The position numbers and the translations under genes were made by a program. The notes beneath the pieces are model-generated. The model saw only the letters and a program-made list of their open reading frames with translations, did not search any database and was not told the DNA's origin. From positions 75,720,303 to 75,784,302 of the forward strand of contig NC_133935.1 of NCBI RefSeq assembly GCF_031877795.1: 64,000 bases of DNA, read 5' to 3'. Positions 60,801 through 64,000 of the stretch are shown in pieces; positions within the stretch are counted from its first letter, which is position 1; the number at the start of each line of letters is the position of its first letter. The DNA is from Strix aluco. Lineage: Eukaryota; Chordata; Aves; Strigiformes; Strigidae.

Positions 60801-63800
60801 AAACCAGATTTGATGGCAATTGAAAGACATTAAGTACCTACACAGTGACAAATATTTATAAAACTTTTGACAGGTAGTGACCCAAATTAGTAGTTCCACC
60901 TGAAGAAAAGCAGTTATAATTGAGTCCCTTCTTTCTTCAGAAGGAGAGCAACTGCTGGCCAGTCTACCTGCTAAGCTCTGAGCCATTGTGGTGTTTACTG
61001 CTACTGGCTCACCCAAATAGTTGGGGCAGTTGGTAATATGGGTGGGGGGCAGGAAAGAAGTGTTGGGTGAGGTGGAGAAGGACAGTAGGGAGTCACAGGG
61101 CACTGGAAAAAGCAGACAGACAGTTGCTTCTGCCCATGGAACAAGGTAGGCCTGTTTTTTCTGTAAGGTTTTCTTGTTTTACAAAGGAAATAAACCAAAA
61201 CTGGTTTAGGATACCTCTGTCAGAGGTAGTGCTCCTTCTGATTGTTCAGGGACAGTTGACCACTACTTACTCTAAGATATGTAGTGGCATGAAAAATAAA
61301 AGATTTTGAAAGCTGTAAATATCATGTTTTCTTCCTTGAGTTTACTGTGCTGTTATTCATAAAGGTTCTTCTTGCTGGGTACAGAGGAAATGGTTAACTA
61401 CTTGACAAAATTATATTCAAATTTGTAAGGAGAATACAAAGAGCTTAATAAATTGCCTATAGGGGAAAAAAGAGATAATAGCAATTAGGACTATAGTGTA
61501 TTACTGTGTGATGTTTGGGTATGGTCTACATGCAATCAGAATAATTTAGGTTCAAAGGGGTCACTGGAAGTCATCTGTCTGGTCCAACCTCATCTCAAAG
61601 CAGGGCCAGCTTCAAAGTTAGAATAAACATGTGTACATATATAGACATACCCATTATGTTGTCAAGAAAATTGGAAATACAGCTTAGGTTTGTGTTTTTA
61701 TGTTTGGTGGGTTGTTTTTTTTCAGTTGAGGGGAGGGTATTGGAGAATTCATAGAGCTATTCTCTTGTTCCTTAATTTACATGTGTAAAGGGGATTTTTT
61801 CCAAATTCGCTTCTGCTGGGAATACTCTAAGTGAGACATGTAGTATTCAGTATTTAATTCTTTGTTCATTTGAGGTGGTCTTGGTAGACGTACTCCAGAG
61901 AGACTAGATGGCTTCCTGGATTGAGTCCAAGCATTGGATTGAATGGCTATTTGCAAATACATTTGTGGTTCTTAAAAAATAAAATACAATTGCAAAGTGA
62001 GAGAAGAAATTAAAGCAGTATAGCATAAAATATGAAGTCATGCAGGCCTTGGATTTTGGAAGTTGGCCAGCGCCAGATGCTTTTGGGGGTTAGGTGGTTG
62101 GCAGATGCCAGCCTGGCAGCTAAACACTCTTCGTGTTCAGCTGTCGTAAGGGACAGTTTGTTCTATGCTTGCCATGTTGCTCATACGCTTTCCTTGGTAT
62201 TAGCTACTGGCCATTGTGGGGTCGGGTCAGGTAGAGTATTTGTATGGCCAAATGCAGCCAGTTATCTCTTTGGACATTTTCTTGCATCCTGGGTCATGAA
62301 GCTTTAGGTTCCCTCAGTTGTGTGTTTATTTTTTTTTCCTCTTATTGTTATTGTGTGTTTAAATAGCTGCTTTCTTTTTGAATCTGAGTAAAATCTTGGC
62401 TTCAGTGACTTCCTGTGGTACTGAGTTTAACACTCTAATTATGTGTTGTAATATAATATTTCTCTGTTAAAAGTTTGGCTTTGCTATCCTCTAAGCTCAG
62501 TTAATGAATGAAGTTCCCTGTATTATTGGAAACTGTTGTATTCTTGACTTTATTTTCTGTATATTTCTTAAAGTCTCATTTAATTTATAATTCCTTATTT
62601 TTCTGTTCATGCTCACCTGTCTCAACAGGAGAGTCTTTCAAGTAGTTGGTCATTCATAGCGCTTCCCAGAACACCTTCCCTTCCCCCAGTATTTTAATGT
62701 TCTTCTTCAAATAAAATACATTCATTTCAGGTCAGATTGCACAACTGTTCAACAGAGCTGTACTGCAGTGTTTTCCTTGTCGTTGTTCTTTTATTCAGGT
62801 GTCACTGTGCTCTTCTGACTGTAGTATATTGAATGGAAGAGCTCACTGTGCTGCCAAATTTCCTTTCTGTACTTCAGATGCCTGATTTTAAAGCTTTGTG
62901 TGGTGTAGATAGTTCATTCCTGTTTATGCTGCCTATTCATTGTTAAAGTTGATACAATTAATTATTAAAGTTCATCCATATTACTAATGTAAGATTAATT
63001 GACATCTGGAAAAGTTACTACTTCAAGTTTTCTTTTCTTCTCTGATGTATAAATATAAATATAGTGAACACTGCTGGACCTATTTACAGAAGCTTGAGGT
63101 TTGGAATAATAGGGCAGGACTCTGTTCATTCATTTAAAGACTTAACTTAGTACTTCATAAAAACTCCAGGCTACTGGTCTAAATAGGGGGAAGGAAGAGA
63201 GGGGAAACAGCCTTATTTAGTCCAGGTTAACTCTGTTAATGGTACTTCTGAAGGCTTGCAGGTGGAAATCCAGTGTTCAAGTTGGCTTCAGTCAGAGCTG
63301 CCTCACTACTGGCAATGGTATTAGTGCTCATTTTATTCTGCAGTCGATAAATCTGTGGGGCTAATTCAGGCAAAAACTGCTCATTTACTTAGTAATGGTA
63401 GTCAGATCCTTGAAGCTGTCTGCCGTGTGATGGGCTCCAATGCTAGTAAAAAGAGGGATGGGACCTGGTGACTGAGGAGAAGGGTAGACTGTGGTAATAC
63501 TGGTTTAGATTGGTTAAAACAGTTGTGAAGCCTTGCTAGGCCACCCTTACCTTCTCCATTGGCTCTGTGTGGACCTTATGTGTCTTTAGTGAGTGATTTC
63601 TTTTGCTGAAAGTTACCTCTTAAGACGTCTGGGAACGAGCAGGAATGTGGGGCATCTGTTTATTTGTAAGCTAACATTTGCTGTCGGCACCTGATGAAGC
63701 AATGGTGTTATGAGTGTCTGTGTTCATCTTTCTCCTAAAAGTGTAATGGTTAGCATACCTGGAAAGATGGAAGTTGTGATTTCTGGGTGCACTCATCCTG

Positions 63801-64000
63801 AGTGACTTTAACATCAAACATCTGGGAAGAGCTAGCCACCAGGGCATGTGTATACCTGAATGAGATCCTGAATGTCTGTCCTGTCACTACTGGGTGATCA
63901 GGTATGTGAAAGCTAGAGGAACATAAAGAAAGCTGACTAGGAAGATTTAGTCTGAGTTCAGTTTTGGGATTAGAATGCTTCTATGTGAAAGAGAAAGAGG
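57884..64000 (+). other. PHTF2: PHTF2 intron 1 (5' part)
   Basis: The first 650 bp continue the CpG island and contain two more donor-like sites: GTAAGG at 58037 and GTAAGT at 58563 (after ACAATGCACCTTTGCCTTG). Either could end an alternative first exon. Beyond 58.6 kb the DNA becomes ordinary AT-rich intron with a CR1 fragment at 61539-61622. I searched for the expected N-terminal coding exon of PHTF2 and did not see it. No other gene is supported to the window end. Confidence 0.6.
61539..61622 (-). mobile_element. CR1 LINE 3' end fragment
   Basis: The plus strand reads AGAATAATTTAGGTTCAAAGG, then GGTCACTGGAAGTCATCTGTC, GGTCCAACCTCATCTCAAAG and CAGGGCCAGCTTCAAAGTTA. This is a decayed antisense CR1 tail of the type ending in AGAATGGTTGAGGTTGGAAGG. 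It is short and non-coding. Confidence 0.7.

Noticed and set aside
63720-63900. Possible LINE-like phrases near the window end (GGGAAGAGCTAGCCACCAGG)
   Set aside because: The resemblance to CR1 ORF2 is vague and I could not place it in a consistent order or frame.

Overview
This window is vertebrate nuclear DNA, most likely from a bird. The evidence is the AT-rich introns with scattered CR1 LINE 3' ends that finish in the ATTCTATGA-type tail, two avian ERVL-like solo LTRs, and the conserved gene order RSBN1L (+), TMEM60 (-), PHTF2 (+). That order is, from memory, the same as on human chromosome 7q. Nothing prokaryotic is present: there are no operons, CRISPR arrays or complete rRNA/tRNA genes.

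Layout. Positions 1-43.4 kb hold RSBN1L without its first exon. Seven coding exons lie at 5215-5328, 19780-20423, 33077-33214, 33407-33549, 36929-37096, 42078-42186 and 42279-42935. All have GT-AG introns and one continuous frame, giving 656 residues up to the stop, followed by a short 3'UTR with AATAAA at 43371. The window opens inside intron 1. Introns 2, 3, 5 and 6 are long and hold the transposable elements; introns 4 and 7 are only 192 and 92 bp. From 43.4 to 52.5 kb is intergenic DNA without a gene I can support. TMEM60 is an intact single-coding-exon gene on the minus strand (52768-53172). Its 5' leader is spliced from an upstream exon that should lie in the GC-rich island at about 56.53-58.54 kb. 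The same island is the start of PHTF2 on the plus strand: a non-coding first exon ends at about 57883, and the rest of the window is PHTF2 intron 1. No PHTF2 coding exon is visible. TMEM60 and PHTF2 therefore form a head-to-head pair with a shared CpG-island promoter.

Mobile DNA. CR1 pieces lie at 5694-6215 (-), 6216-6394 (+), 6395-7170 (-), 16748-16935 (-), 24360-24955 (-, old), 31092-31380 (-), 34074-36029 (+, about 1.95 kb with reverse-transcriptase sequence) and 61539-61622 (-). Solo LTRs lie at 25302-25912 (-, with a perfect 5-bp target duplication) and 30039-30581 (+).

Most interesting structure. Two CR1 copies 28 kb apart in opposite orientation (about 6.55-7.12 kb and 35.08-35.64 kb) are nearly identical over a central block of roughly 550 bp but diverge outside it. 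Inside the block a 27-bp segment bounded by TTGA/TCAA is inverted in one copy relative to the other. The plus-strand CR1 also carries an exact 55-bp direct duplication around a 75-bp insert. These look like gene conversion and template-switch scars rather than a new functional system. I found no convincing undescribed biological system here.
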